NCBI GenBank assembly: GCA_017164015.1
Contig: CP071065.1
Span: 5,594,091 to 5,658,090 of the forward strand
Origin: Nostoc sp. UHCC 0702
GTDB taxonomy: Bacteria; Cyanobacteriota; Cyanobacteriia; Cyanobacteriales; Nostocaceae
Reading direction: 5' to 3'
Length of the DNA: 64,000 nucleotides
In this document: positions 1 to 9,229 of the stretch, piece after piece
Layout: the number at the start of each line of letters is the position of its first letter
Numbering within the stretch: position 1 is the first letter of the stretch
Program-made: the position numbers and the translations under genes
Notes under the pieces: model-generated
What the model saw: the letters and a program-made list of their open reading frames with translations, nothing else
Database searches by the model: none
What the model was told of the DNA's origin: nothing

Positions 1-374
1 TTTTGAAAATACTTATATACCATAAAATTATTTTTCATTTTGGTAGAATATTATTTTTTAACAAACATGAAATTAAATTTAACAATATTTCCCCCTTTTC
101 ATAAAAAAAAGTAATTTTTTTCATTATTTATAAATAATCAATTATAAGTGATAGCAAAATTTTATCTTTTACCTGGGTGAATTTATTCAAGATTTGGTAA
201 AGTAATTTACGTAACTTTGCATTTAGTGATAAATATTTAATTGTGCTTGTTAACGCAAAAAATTTGTTCGTTCAATTAATTCTGTTTAAATACGACTGTC
301 AAGGCAATTTGGTTAGCTGATTGCCATCTTGAATATACTGCTAAATTTGTATACCAAATCACAAAAAAGATGAT
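1..374. other. AT-rich leader upstream of the rhamnose operon
   Basis: No convincing coding region. The stretch is strongly AT-rich with long A and T runs and must contain the promoter of the rfb operon that starts at 375. I cannot assign a specific -10 box or operator. No clear Shine-Dalgarno sequence precedes the rfbB start. Confidence 0.4.
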
Positions 375-1439
375 ATGTCAACTCTATTAGTAACAGGTGG
401 AGCAGGATTTATTGGATCTAACTTTGTCCTACAAGCTAGAAAAGCAAAATGGGCTAACATCGTTAATTTAGATAAACTGACTTATGCAAGTGGTCTACAA
501 AATCTCGCAGATTTGCAAGACGATCCAAACTATTACTTTATTCAAGGTGATATTAGTAACTTTGAGTTAGTACGATATCTGCTAGATCAATATCAGCCAG
601 ATGCAGTGATTAATTTTGCTGCTGAGACTCATGTAGATCGTTCAATCCTTAGTCCCCAAAATTTTATCCAAACTAATATAGTAGGAACATTTCAACTATT
701 AGAAGCCAGTAAAGCTTATTGGCAAAAACTACCATCGCCAAGACAAGAAAAGTTCCGCTTTTTGCATATATCTACTGATGAAGTATATGGTTCATTGAAC
801 CCAACAGATCCAGCCTTCCGAGAAGATACCCCCTATGCACCTAATAGCCCCTATGCCGCTTCCAAGGCGGGTGCTGACCATCTCGTGCGCTCCTACTACC
901 ATACGTATGGTCTACCTACTTTAACAACCAATTGCTCAAATAACTATGGGCCTCTGCAATTTCCTGAGAAACTGATTCCGTTGACTATTCTCAATGCTTT
1001 AAATGGTAAACCTCTACCTATATATGGTGATGGACAAAATATACGAGACTGGCTTTATGTCACCGATCACTGTGATGCTATTTATCTTGTTCTCAGAGAA
1101 GGCAGTATAGGAGAAACATACAATATCGGTGGACTAAATGAACAAACAAATTTAGCAGTTGTTGAAAAGATTTGTGCCATTCTTGATAACATAGCGCCTA
1201 AAGAGAATTTTAAACATTCTTCTCTAATTACATTTATTAAAGACCGTCCTGGTCATGATCGCAGATACGCAATTGACTGTAGCAAAATTTCTAGGGATTT
1301 AGGCTGGCAACCGAAAGAAAATTTTGATAGTGGTTTACTGAAAACAGTTCAGTGGTATGTCAATAACTCTGCTTGGGTAGACTCCGTATGCACAGGTACA
1401 TACCAAAACTGGATCAAACAAAATTATGAAACCCGATAA
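375..1439 (+). CDS. rfbB: dTDP-glucose 4,6-dehydratase
   Basis: Second step of dTDP-L-rhamnose synthesis: NAD-dependent conversion of dTDP-glucose to dTDP-4-keto-6-deoxyglucose in the cytoplasm. The 354-residue protein is a typical extended SDR enzyme. It has the Rossmann glycine motif TGGAGFIGSN at residues 7-16, the catalytic T-D-E of STDEVYG (134-136), and the Tyr160/Lys164 pair in SPYAASKAG. Length is normal for the family. It is the first gene of a tight four-gene operon, with 27 bp before rfbA. The ATG at 375 places the Rossmann motif at the usual distance from the N-terminus. Confidence 0.96.
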   Translation: MSTLLVTGGAGFIGSNFVLQARKAKWANIVNLDKLTYASGLQNLADLQDDPNYYFIQGDISNFELVRYLLDQYQPDAVINFAAETHVDRSILSPQNFIQTNIVGTFQLLEASKAYWQKLPSPRQEKFRFLHISTDEVYGSLNPTDPAFREDTPYAPNSPYAASKAGADHLVRSYYHTYGLPTLTTNCSNNYGPLQFPEKLIPLTILNALNGKPLPIYGDGQNIRDWLYVTDHCDAIYLVLREGSIGETYNIGGLNEQTNLAVVEKICAILDNIAPKENFKHSSLITFIKDRPGHDRRYAIDCSKISRDLGWQPKENFDSGLLKTVQWYVNNSAWVDSVCTGTYQNWIKQNYETR

Positions 1440-1466
1440 TTTATTCTGCTCCATGAGGATTCTGAC

Positions 1467-2435
1467 ATGAAGGGTATTATTCTCGCTGGTGGCTCTGGTA
1501 CACGTCTTTATCCCTTAACTCAGGTCGTCAGTAAACAGCTAATGCCTGTTTATGACAAACCAATGATCTACTATCCTTTATCTGTATTAATGTTAGCTGG
1601 AATTCGGGAAATTCTGATTATTTCTACTCCTACAGATTTACCCCTTTTCCAGCGACTTCTCAAGGATGGTAGCCAATGGGGACTCAAGTTTAGTTATGTT
1701 GAGCAGCCTCAGCCAGAGGGTTTAGCTCAAGCTTTCATACTGGGCAAAGATTTTATTAAAAATGAATCAGTGTGCTTGATTTTGGGAGACAACATATTTT
1801 ATGGACATGGTTTAACTGAAGTACTGGTTCGTGCTGCTAATCTCCAACAGGGAGGGTTAGTGTTTGGTTATAAGGTGACAGAACCTCAACACTACGGTGT
1901 AATTGAATTTAATGCCTATGGACAAGCAATCAGTATAGAGGAAAAACCGATAATTCCTAAGTCAAAATACGCTGTACCTGGTATTTACTTTTATGATTCT
2001 CAAGTTACAGAGATTGCTGCTAGTCTGAAGCCTTCTCCTCGAAATGAGCTGGAAATCACTGATGTGAATTTAGTTTACCTACGTCGAGGTCAACTACGAG
2101 TAGAAGTATTGGGTCGAGGATATGCTTGGCTAGACACTGGTACACACGAAACGTTACATCAAGCAGGTAACTTTATCCAAACCCTAGAGCAAAGACAGGG
2201 GCTTAAAATAGCTTGCATTGAAGAGATTGCATATCGTCAAGGATATATCGACTCAGCCCAGCTTTGTCAGTTAGCTGAATCTATGGGTAAGAGTAGCTAT
2301 GGTCGTTATCTGATGCAAATTCTAGAAGATGAGACTCATTATATTCTGAAAACAACAGAGCAACAAAACACGAAAACTACACTAGATACTGTTCTCGTAC
2401 CAGAATTTTCTGAGGCAAAAAGGGTGAAGTTATGA
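1467..2435 (+). CDS. rfbA: glucose-1-phosphate thymidylyltransferase
   Basis: First step of dTDP-rhamnose synthesis: glucose-1-phosphate + dTTP to dTDP-glucose + PPi. The N-terminus carries the nucleotidyltransferase signature LAGGSGTRLYPLT followed by KQLMPVYDKPMIYYPL, and EKP and ITDVN blocks lie further in. At 322 residues it is about 30 longer than the usual RmlA. The extra Lys/Thr/Glu-rich C-terminal tail (about 290-322) has no function I can name. Its TGA stop overlaps the ATG of rfbC (ATGA), suggesting translational coupling. Confidence 0.95.
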   Translation: MKGIILAGGSGTRLYPLTQVVSKQLMPVYDKPMIYYPLSVLMLAGIREILIISTPTDLPLFQRLLKDGSQWGLKFSYVEQPQPEGLAQAFILGKDFIKNESVCLILGDNIFYGHGLTEVLVRAANLQQGGLVFGYKVTEPQHYGVIEFNAYGQAISIEEKPIIPKSKYAVPGIYFYDSQVTEIAASLKPSPRNELEITDVNLVYLRRGQLRVEVLGRGYAWLDTGTHETLHQAGNFIQTLEQRQGLKIACIEEIAYRQGYIDSAQLCQLAESMGKSSYGRYLMQILEDETHYILKTTEQQNTKTTLDTVLVPEFSEAKRVKL

Positions 2436-2977
2436 AGGTTGTACAGACAGATATTCCTGATGTGCTAGTGATTGAGCCGCAGGTTTTTGGGGACGAACGC
2501 GGCTTTTTTTATGAAAGTTATAACGAAAGAGCTTTCTTAGACAAGGTAGGAGTATCATCTCACTTCGTACAAGATAATCATTCCCGTTCCAGTAAAAATG
2601 TTCTGCGTGGTTTACATTACCAGATTCATCAGCCCCAAGGAAAACTTGTAAGAGTAGTAGTAGGTTCAGTATTTGATGTGGCTGTGGATTTGCGAAAAAG
2701 CTCCCCTACTTTTGGTCAATGGGTTGGTGTTCATCTGACAGATGAAAATAAACATCAGTTATGGATACCACCAGGTTTTGCTCACGGTTTTGTAGTGCTT
2801 TCTGAATATGCTGAATTCTTGTACAAAACTACCGAATATTATGCACCGCAGTATGACCGCACTATCCTGTGGAATGATCCTGATTTAGCGATCGCCTGGC
2901 CAATTCAAGAGCAACCAATTGTGTCTGCCAAGGATCAGGCTGGTAAGTTACTACAAGAAGCAGAGGTGTATAGATGA
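2432..2977 (+). CDS. rfbC: dTDP-4-dehydrorhamnose 3,5-epimerase
   Basis: Third step of the pathway: double epimerisation of dTDP-4-keto-6-deoxyglucose. The protein has the RmlC cupin architecture, with FxDERGFF-like and RGLHYQ blocks (catalytic His62), the KLVRVV strand, the WIPPGFAHGF block (111-120) and LYKTTEYY (130-137). Length of 181 is normal. It overlaps rfbA by 4 bp and rfbD by 4 bp (ATGA at both junctions), so the three genes are probably made stoichiometrically from one message. Confidence 0.96.
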   Translation: MKVVQTDIPDVLVIEPQVFGDERGFFYESYNERAFLDKVGVSSHFVQDNHSRSSKNVLRGLHYQIHQPQGKLVRVVVGSVFDVAVDLRKSSPTFGQWVGVHLTDENKHQLWIPPGFAHGFVVLSEYAEFLYKTTEYYAPQYDRTILWNDPDLAIAWPIQEQPIVSAKDQAGKLLQEAEVYR

Positions 2978-3876
2978 AAATCCTATTAACAGGTGTAACT
3001 GGACAAGTAGGTTGGGAACTACAGCGTACCCTTATGCCTTTGGGTGCAGTAATTCCAGTAGGGCGCAGACATATGGATTTAGCGCAGCCAGACACTATTC
3101 GCCACATAATTAGGGAACTAAGACCCGACTTGATTGTTAATCCGGCTGCTTACCTAGCGTCAGATAAGGCAGAGTCAGAACCAGATTTGGCGATGGCGAT
3201 TAACGGTATTGCTCCTGGTGTAATGGCAGAGGAAGCAAAGCGACTGGGTGCAGCCATGATTCACTATTCTACTGCTGGTGTATTTGACGGTAATAAGAAT
3301 ACACCGTATAAAGAGGAAGATAAAGCAGAGCCGCCGAACATTTATGGAAAAACAAAACTAGCAGGGGAGCAGGCGATCGCTGCCGTAGGTGTAGACCATT
3401 TAATTTTCCGCATCAATTGGGTCTACGGGCTACGGCCAAGAGAGAAAAACTTTTTAATGACAATGCTGAGGCTGGCTGAAGAGCGGGAAGAAATCAGAGT
3501 TGTTGATGACCAATTTGGCGCACCGACGTGGAGCCGGATGATTGCCGAAGTTACAGCCCAAATTCTTTCTCAATCTTTGCACAATACAGCTGATTTTTTC
3601 GCTAGTAAAGGTGGACTGTATCACTTAACGGCAAGTGGAGAAACTAGCTGGTATGGTTTTACCAAAGCAATTTTTGAATATGATTTTCAGCAGAGTCAAC
3701 GCAAGTTAAAAAGATTAATCCCAATTACTACACAGGAGTATCCTACAGCCGCACGCAGGCTAGCATATTCTGTATTAGACAATCAAAAATTATCTAATAC
3801 TTTTGGAATGGTTATGCCAGATTGGCAAATAGCTTTAGGGTTATTACTTAATTATAATGGTATGGTTACAATCTAA
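2974..3876 (+). CDS. rfbD: dTDP-4-dehydrorhamnose reductase
   Basis: Last step: NAD(P)H reduction to dTDP-L-rhamnose. It has the N-terminal GVTGQVG nucleotide motif (7-13) and the catalytic Tyr124/Lys128 in NIYGKTKLAGEQ. The usual STDYVFDG segment reads STAGVFDG here (Thr100 kept, the following Asp-Tyr replaced by Ala-Gly). The usual AYTAVDKAE segment reads AYLASDKAE. Function is still very likely given the operon, but this is a divergent RmlD. Length of 300 is normal. It is followed by a 120-bp gap before a glycosyltransferase. Confidence 0.9.
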   Translation: MKILLTGVTGQVGWELQRTLMPLGAVIPVGRRHMDLAQPDTIRHIIRELRPDLIVNPAAYLASDKAESEPDLAMAINGIAPGVMAEEAKRLGAAMIHYSTAGVFDGNKNTPYKEEDKAEPPNIYGKTKLAGEQAIAAVGVDHLIFRINWVYGLRPREKNFLMTMLRLAEEREEIRVVDDQFGAPTWSRMIAEVTAQILSQSLHNTADFFASKGGLYHLTASGETSWYGFTKAIFEYDFQQSQRKLKRLIPITTQEYPTAARRLAYSVLDNQKLSNTFGMVMPDWQIALGLLLNYNGMVTI

Positions 3877-3996
3877 ACAGACAATTGAGCCAACCACAAA
3901 CAGTGCAATTTAAAAGTTTAGAATCTCTAAAACTCTTCTAGTGGTATATCGATCACCAAACGCTTTCCACAAATTTTGACACAAAGGTAAAAACAG

Positions 3997-5193
3997 ATGA
4001 AAACTCGTCCTCGTCATCTTCTTCTTAGCAACGAAAATAACTATGTCAAATATATGGCTTCAAAATTATACAAACAGTTTAAACGTTTGATTAAAATTTA
4101 TATTTTATCAAAACCTCTTGCAAGAGGATATATTCCACTCAGCATTGATAATGCTGATATATATTTTGGTAATGAAAAAGATACAAAAATTTATACATTA
4201 GTACATGAAGAAGATACCCATGTTCAACAAGCAAAATTTTTAGAAGGTGATTTTTTAAGACATTTTACTCCTTTTAAAAGTGGCTTTGAATCAGTAGTAA
4301 TAGATACTACAAAACCAGGATTTATTTTCTGTAACAATCACATAATAGATCCAAATTTCAATGTGATATATGAGCAAGATGTTGTATTTAGTGAAACTAG
4401 ATTGTATGGACGTACATTACCTATAAAATATGAAAAAATACAGGGAACAGTTGCGTATTTATCAAATACAACTCCTCAGAATTATGGACATTGGTTTGCG
4501 TATGTTTTACCTATGCTTGAGGTATATTGGAGAAATATTGATAAACAAGAAATGGATTATTACTACGTAGGTGATTCAATAGCAGATTTCCAAATAGAAA
4601 CCCTCGTCGCACTTGGTATAAAAGAAGAACAAATAGTTAATTTTCCCTGTAAAGCCGACAGATCGATTACTTGTGTAATTAACAGAAAAATAGAAAATTG
4701 TGGTAATAAATTTCCAAGCATTCTTGGCTACAGATTTACAAAAAACCTGTTTTTACCTAAAGAAAATAATGCAAATAGTAAATATCCCAAACGTTTATAT
4801 GTTAAACGCGGTAAAGTGAATTATCGTGAGGTTATCAATGATGATGAAGTGGTAGAATACTTAGAAGGTATAGGCTTTGAAGCATTAGAAATGCAGGGGA
4901 GAACTATACAGGAACAGGCTGAAATATTTTACAATGCAGATGTTATAATTGCCGCCAGTGGTTCAGCTTTAACAAATTTACTATTTATTAAGGAAAGTAC
5001 AACAGTTATTGAAATTGTTCCTTTCGGTTTTACAGATTGTTTTTTTTATGCTCTAGGAAGTTATTCTAAGGCTAACTATTTCTATATGATAGGTGAAAAA
5101 ATTCCAGGAGACACTACTATACCACAACGTTCAAATCTTAAAGTTAATATTAATAAACTAAAACAAATATGTCAATTAGCAAGTTTAGTGTAA
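3997..5193 (+). CDS. glycosyltransferase family 61 (DUF563) protein
   Basis: The 398-residue protein has the GT61/DUF563 pattern. A mid-protein NYGHWFAYVLPML segment is followed by a C-terminal half with LYVKRG, the IQEQAEIFYNADVIIAASGSALTN region and IEIVPFG. These proteins transfer sugars (xylose or GlcNAc in characterised eukaryotic members); in bacteria they occur in polysaccharide clusters, so a role in building a rhamnose-containing polymer is inferred from position. The gene is AT-richer than the rfb genes, with many AAA/ATA codons, suggesting separate acquisition. Its TAA stop (5191-5193) is followed directly by a repeat-family end (5194 on). Confidence 0.82.
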   Translation: MKTRPRHLLLSNENNYVKYMASKLYKQFKRLIKIYILSKPLARGYIPLSIDNADIYFGNEKDTKIYTLVHEEDTHVQQAKFLEGDFLRHFTPFKSGFESVVIDTTKPGFIFCNNHIIDPNFNVIYEQDVVFSETRLYGRTLPIKYEKIQGTVAYLSNTTPQNYGHWFAYVLPMLEVYWRNIDKQEMDYYYVGDSIADFQIETLVALGIKEEQIVNFPCKADRSITCVINRKIENCGNKFPSILGYRFTKNLFLPKENNANSKYPKRLYVKRGKVNYREVINDDEVVEYLEGIGFEALEMQGRTIQEQAEIFYNADVIIAASGSALTNLLFIKESTTVIEIVPFGFTDCFFYALGSYSKANYFYMIGEKIPGDTTIPQRSNLKVNINKLKQICQLASLV

Positions 5194-5433
5194 GAGAATG
5201 TTTGAAAAGTAGAAGCGAATCAAAAACTGTGTATTGTCAGCAATACCTTCGCCAAAAAAAGAGGTAGTCTAACTTTTATCGTTTGGTTAATGGTTAATTT
5301 TCCAAAAATTAAAGCGTTCGTCAAAAATATTGTCAATAAGTAGGTGTTAATTAGATGATGATGGGCTTTATTGACAAGCTACGCTTAACCTGATAATTGC
5401 AAGCACAATAATACTAATTTTCAAGCCAAAATC
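5194..5433. repeat. repeat-bearing spacer (family D end)
   Basis: The first 17 bases after the glycosyltransferase stop, GAGAATGTTTGAAAAGT, match the terminal sequence of the inverted-repeat element at 6300-6476 (family D) with few mismatches. The matching opposite end is not clear, so this is probably a decayed or solo end. The rest is AT-rich and leads into the methyltransferase at 5434. No coding region was seen. Confidence 0.5.
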
Positions 5434-6282
5434 ATGAATAATCCTATTTGTCTTTGTGGAGCAACAAAATTTGACCTTCTTCTCAAGGGTGAGTATTCAT
5501 TTATTAAACGTGATGGTAAAAGTGTATATTTTGAAGCCCTGAAATGTTTAAATTGCCAACTGGTAGTAACTAATCCTCCACCTGATACTAATATTAATAT
5601 TAACACTACTAACAATAGTCTTCCTCCTATATTTTCAAAGCCACAAGAAGTATACAGATATAACTATGCCAATTATAGGCTACACCGTTTGAAGCCTTAT
5701 TTAACTCCAGTTACGAAAAATCTAGAAATTGGCTGTAGCGATGGAAATTTAGTTGAAATGGTTAAACAAATTGGAGTAAAAGAATCTATTGGAGTAGAAG
5801 TAGCAAAACCAATAGCCGAATTAGGCAAATCTTTAGGTAGGGATATCAGGATTATGTATTTAGAGGAATGTAACTTTTCGTCAAACTACTTCGACATAAT
5901 TCAAGCGCATCATGTTATTGAACATATTCCCAATCTGCACGAAGTACTAGATGAAATATATAGGATTTTGAAGCCTAACGGTATATTCTACGTGAATGTA
6001 CCTCGACATAATTCTATTTTTGTTAGAAGCTCCCCAAATTGGGAAGGTTGGTATCCACAGGAGCATTTTTGGCATTTTACCGAAAAAACTCTTGTCAATC
6101 TATTAAGTGAACATAAATTTCAACTAGTAAATTTATCTTGTATTACAGCCAGAAATTACTATACAGAAAATATTCAACAAGATAAGTTGTATCGGTTGAA
6201 AAAAATTGGCAAAGATTTGATTAAAAAATTCAATCTTGGAGATACACTGGATGTGTTATTTTTAAAAGTTCCGAAGGTATAA
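5434..6282 (+). CDS. class I SAM-dependent methyltransferase with N-terminal Cys motif
   Basis: 282 residues. The N-terminus has two cysteine pairs (CLC at 6-8 and CLNC at 38-41), suggesting a small zinc-binding module, as often precedes sugar-modifying methyltransferases. The Rossmann SAM motif I is LEIGCSDGN (97-105), and later blocks include IIQAHHVIEHIPNL and an LKPNGIFYVNVP strand. The Methyltransf_23/25 type is common in O-antigen and exopolysaccharide loci, so methylation of a sugar or glycan is plausible. The substrate cannot be read from the sequence. Confidence 0.8.
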   Translation: MNNPICLCGATKFDLLLKGEYSFIKRDGKSVYFEALKCLNCQLVVTNPPPDTNININTTNNSLPPIFSKPQEVYRYNYANYRLHRLKPYLTPVTKNLEIGCSDGNLVEMVKQIGVKESIGVEVAKPIAELGKSLGRDIRIMYLEECNFSSNYFDIIQAHHVIEHIPNLHEVLDEIYRILKPNGIFYVNVPRHNSIFVRSSPNWEGWYPQEHFWHFTEKTLVNLLSEHKFQLVNLSCITARNYYTENIQQDKLYRLKKIGKDLIKKFNLGDTLDVLFLKVPKV

Positions 6283-6299
6283 TTTTGCCCTTCAGGCTT

Positions 6300-6476
6300 A
6301 GAGGATGTCTGAAAAGTATAGAGCGAATATAATTCGCTACTACACAGGCTTAGTCCGCGCAGGCGGACTAATACAAAATCAAGGATTTTAAACCCATGAA
6401 GGCGGCTAAAGTCTCGTGTAGACGCGATTTAGAATCGCCCAAGTGAGTAACATATTAGACTTTTCAAACAACCTCT
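6300..6476. mobile_element. MITE-like element, family D
   Basis: About 177 bp bounded by imperfect terminal inverted repeats: left AGAGGATGTCTGAAAAGT and right (read inwards on the other strand) AGAGGTTGTTTGAAAAGT. Internally there are further small palindromes (e.g. AGCGAATATAATTCGCT, TTAGTCCGCGCAGGCGGACTAA). It has no coding capacity. Matching ends occur at 5194 and 38211-38228, so this is a dispersed family. Confidence 0.7.
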
Positions 6477-6516
6477 GAGTATGAAAGTAAAAGACCCTTT
6501 TGAAAAATGTTATTAG

Positions 6517-6708
6517 CAAGTCGGATACTATCTGCATATACAGCAGATTCCGGGCATTTATGAACACTTGTTTATGAAAAAATCTGTGAGCAAAAGCACA
6601 GGGTTAGGACTGCCTATTGCTCATCAAATTGTCATTAATTCCAGGTCAACCTTGGCTCAAGACACAGAGTTTTTGATTACTATCCCAATTAGGGCACAAG
6701 TCAATTGA
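6517..6708 (+). pseudogene. remnant of a histidine-kinase C-terminus
   Basis: Reading in frame from 6517 gives a peptide that follows the C-terminal ATPase core of cyanobacterial sensor kinases: a GIYEHLF block (usual EIQEHLF), then STGLGLPIAHQIVI (the G2 box, usual GTGLGLAIAHQIVV), then TEFLITIPI and a TGA at 6706-6708. The DPFFTTK segment and the KHGG segment are missing or scrambled, and a stop (TAG at 6514-6516) closes the frame upstream, so it is a dead fragment. Its last 63 bp lie antisense to the end of the protease gene that finishes at 6646. Confidence 0.7.
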
Positions 6709-7947
6709 ACGCGAAATTTCTGAAGAATTTTTCGCTAATAGTTCTACTGCTGCTTGATATTGTTGATCCGCTTCTGTAGCAATTTGTTCGCGGGTTATTG
6801 GTTCTTGGGTAATCACTGTATCTGGCTTAATACCTAACTTATTAATATCTCGGTGGTTAGGAGTTTCATACTTAGCAATTGTAACTGCCAAGCCAGAACC
6901 ATCCGACAATTCAAACAAGGATTGAATTAAGCCTTTACCAAAAGTAGTTTCACCTACCAACTTCGCACGACCATTATCTTGCAGTGCGCCGGCGAGAATC
7001 TCACTGGCACTAGCAGTTCCTTGATTGACCAAAATTACTAAAGGATCGTCTGTTAAGGCTGGGCCAAATGCTTCAAAACTGCCCTGAATACCTTGACGAT
7101 TTACAGTGTAGACGATGGTGCCCGAATCTAACCACAGACGGGCAATGTCAATGCCTGATTGTAATAGCCCGCCTGGATTATTTCGCAAATCTAGAATATA
7201 GGCAGCAGCGCCTTTTTTTTCTAGACTAGAAATAGCGTGTGCCAATTCCATAGAGGCGTTGGCATTAAATTGAGTTAGGCGGAGGTAGCCAATGGGCGTA
7301 CCTTGTGGAGAAAAACGTAAATCTGCCACCACAGGGTTAAGAGTGATGCGATCGCGTACTACTCTAATTTCTGTTTCTCCTTCTCCATCTCGTTCGATCA
7401 ACAGCGTAATCAGGCTACCGATGGGCCCGCGCATTCTGGTTGCTGCTTCGTCCAGGGTGAGATTTTCTGTAGAAACGCCTTCAATCTTGAGAATGCGATC
7501 GCGCGGTCTAATTCCAGCTTTATCTGCTGGTGAACCCACGATGGGAGACACTACCTCTAACCTTCCCGTCTGAGGATTCAGGGCGATTTGTAAACCCACC
7601 CCAGTCAATTCTCCAGAGGTATTCACTTGCAAACTGCGGTACTGTTCTGGGTCTAAAAAGCGGGTAAAAGGGTCATCGAGGCTTTTAAGCATTCCCTGAA
7701 TTGCCCCGTAAGTTGCTTGAGAGTTGTTTAGCGGCTGTTGTAGAGCCTTTTGCCTTACCCCTGCCCAGTTTTGATGATTAAACGTCCCATCCAGATAAGT
7801 GCGATTGACAATTCGCCAAACTTCTGAAACTAGCTTTTGTTCCTGCGTCAAAGCCGCTGCTGGCTGGATGAGTACCCCCAGCGTCAAGCAAAAAGCCATC
7901 AATAATGAAAATCCAAACCGAAAAATCTGTTTGTGCATGAACCCCAT
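6646..7947 (-). CDS. ctpA: carboxyl-terminal processing serine protease (S41)
   Basis: Exported protease of the family that trims the C-terminus of the photosystem II D1 precursor. It has a Sec signal peptide ending in PAAA, a PDZ domain (about 110-195) with GVGLQI, and the catalytic Ser-Lys dyad: Ser313 in NQGTASASE and Lys338 in TFGKG, 25 residues apart as in CtpA. I prefer the ATG at 7947 because AGGTGG lies just upstream; a GTG at 7959 is possible. The last 20 residues are antisense to the kinase remnant and look like a replaced tail. It is divergent from petB. Which paralogue (CtpA, B or C) it is cannot be settled. Confidence 0.9.
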   Translation of the reverse strand: MGFMHKQIFRFGFSLLMAFCLTLGVLIQPAAALTQEQKLVSEVWRIVNRTYLDGTFNHQNWAGVRQKALQQPLNNSQATYGAIQGMLKSLDDPFTRFLDPEQYRSLQVNTSGELTGVGLQIALNPQTGRLEVVSPIVGSPADKAGIRPRDRILKIEGVSTENLTLDEAATRMRGPIGSLITLLIERDGEGETEIRVVRDRITLNPVVADLRFSPQGTPIGYLRLTQFNANASMELAHAISSLEKKGAAAYILDLRNNPGGLLQSGIDIARLWLDSGTIVYTVNRQGIQGSFEAFGPALTDDPLVILVNQGTASASEILAGALQDNGRAKLVGETTFGKGLIQSLFELSDGSGLAVTIAKYETPNHRDINKLGIKPDTVITQEPITREQIATEADQQYQAAVELLAKNSSEISRSIDLCPNWDSNQKLCVLSQG

Positions 7948-8314
7948 TTTCAATCCCACCTCAACCCAAATTGCCTATAACTGCCTAATTACCTTGTTGT
8001 TTGATGAAATCTATCTCTCGACTATGTTACTTTTTTTATAGAAGTGATGCATTGTTCTCATCAACTTGTTAAGGCAATTGATGCTGACGCATCGCGCTCA
8101 ACAAACGATAAGATCTACTTTGTGTCCACCATTTCTGTGTTGGGTTGCAAAGAGAACGCAATATATCCCATATTTGCAGAGTGTTAAGTTTTTATAAACT
8201 TTTATCACTTTGGAAGCTCAAAAGCAAACAAACCAACTCCTCTTTGTGAAAATCCCAAAATTGCTAATTGGGAGATTGATCAACCGCAACCGATTTTTAG
8301 GAATTTGAGATTGT

Positions 8315-8962
8315 ATGGCCAACGTTTACGACTGGTTTGAGGAACGCTTGGAGATTCAGGCGCTCGCTGAAGACGTGACTAGCAAGTACGTCCCTCCCCA
8401 CGTCAATATTTTTTACTGCCTGGGTGGAATTACCCTAACTTGCTTTCTCATCCAGTTTGCCACTGGATTTGCCATGACGTTCTACTACAAACCAACAGTT
8501 GCTGAAGCTTACTCCTCTGTGGAGTACATCATGAACGAAGTCAGCTTCGGTTGGTTAATTCGCTCCATCCACCGCTGGTCTGCCAGCATGATGGTGCTAA
8601 TGATGATTTTGCACGTCTTCCGGGTATACCTGACCGGTGGTTTCAAAAAGCCCCGCGAGTTAACTTGGGTAAGTGGCGTTATCTTAGCGGTAATCACAGT
8701 TTCCTTTGGTGTAACAGGCTACTCCCTACCTTGGGATCAAGTCGGCTACTGGGCTGTGAAAATCGTCAGCGGCGTACCAGAAGCAATTCCCGTCGTTGGC
8801 GTTTTGATTTCCGACCTACTACGCGGTGGTTCTAGTGTAGGTCAAGCAACCCTGACTCGCTACTACAGCGCTCACACATTTGTGCTACCTTGGCTGATTG
8901 CGGTCTTCATGCTATTCCACTTCTTGATGATCCGCAAGCAAGGCATTTCCGGGCCTTTGTAA
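8315..8962 (+). CDS. petB: cytochrome b6
   Basis: Haem-binding core subunit of the thylakoid cytochrome b6f complex, carrying electrons between photosystem II and I. It is 215 residues, the full family length. Visible ligands are His86 and His100 in helix B, the second pair in the SAHTF and LFHFL segments of helix D, and Cys35, which attaches haem c-i. Four membrane helices are present, with the conserved GYSLPWDQVGYWA loop. An AGGA lies upstream of the ATG. It is followed by petD after 267 bp, the usual cyanobacterial order. Confidence 0.98.
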   Translation: MANVYDWFEERLEIQALAEDVTSKYVPPHVNIFYCLGGITLTCFLIQFATGFAMTFYYKPTVAEAYSSVEYIMNEVSFGWLIRSIHRWSASMMVLMMILHVFRVYLTGGFKKPRELTWVSGVILAVITVSFGVTGYSLPWDQVGYWAVKIVSGVPEAIPVVGVLISDLLRGGSSVGQATLTRYYSAHTFVLPWLIAVFMLFHFLMIRKQGISGPL

Positions 8963-9229
8963 TCTCGTAAGCTCAAATGCCAAAAGGCAACAGCAATCAG
9001 TTCCAAGATCAAGTGGTTTGTTTTAAACTGAGGGAAAATCAGCAATAGATAACTCATAAGTTACTAAAAAAACAAACAACTTGTATTTGCAACTGAAAGC
9101 TGTGGAATCCTAAGGGCGGCTGCTGCCCATGAACTAGACACCATGACGCTTCTGCAACTTAGGATTACCTAATAGCTGATGGCTTGACAAATGCTTTAAC
9201 TCAACTCAAGCAGGAGAGCGCATTTAAAA

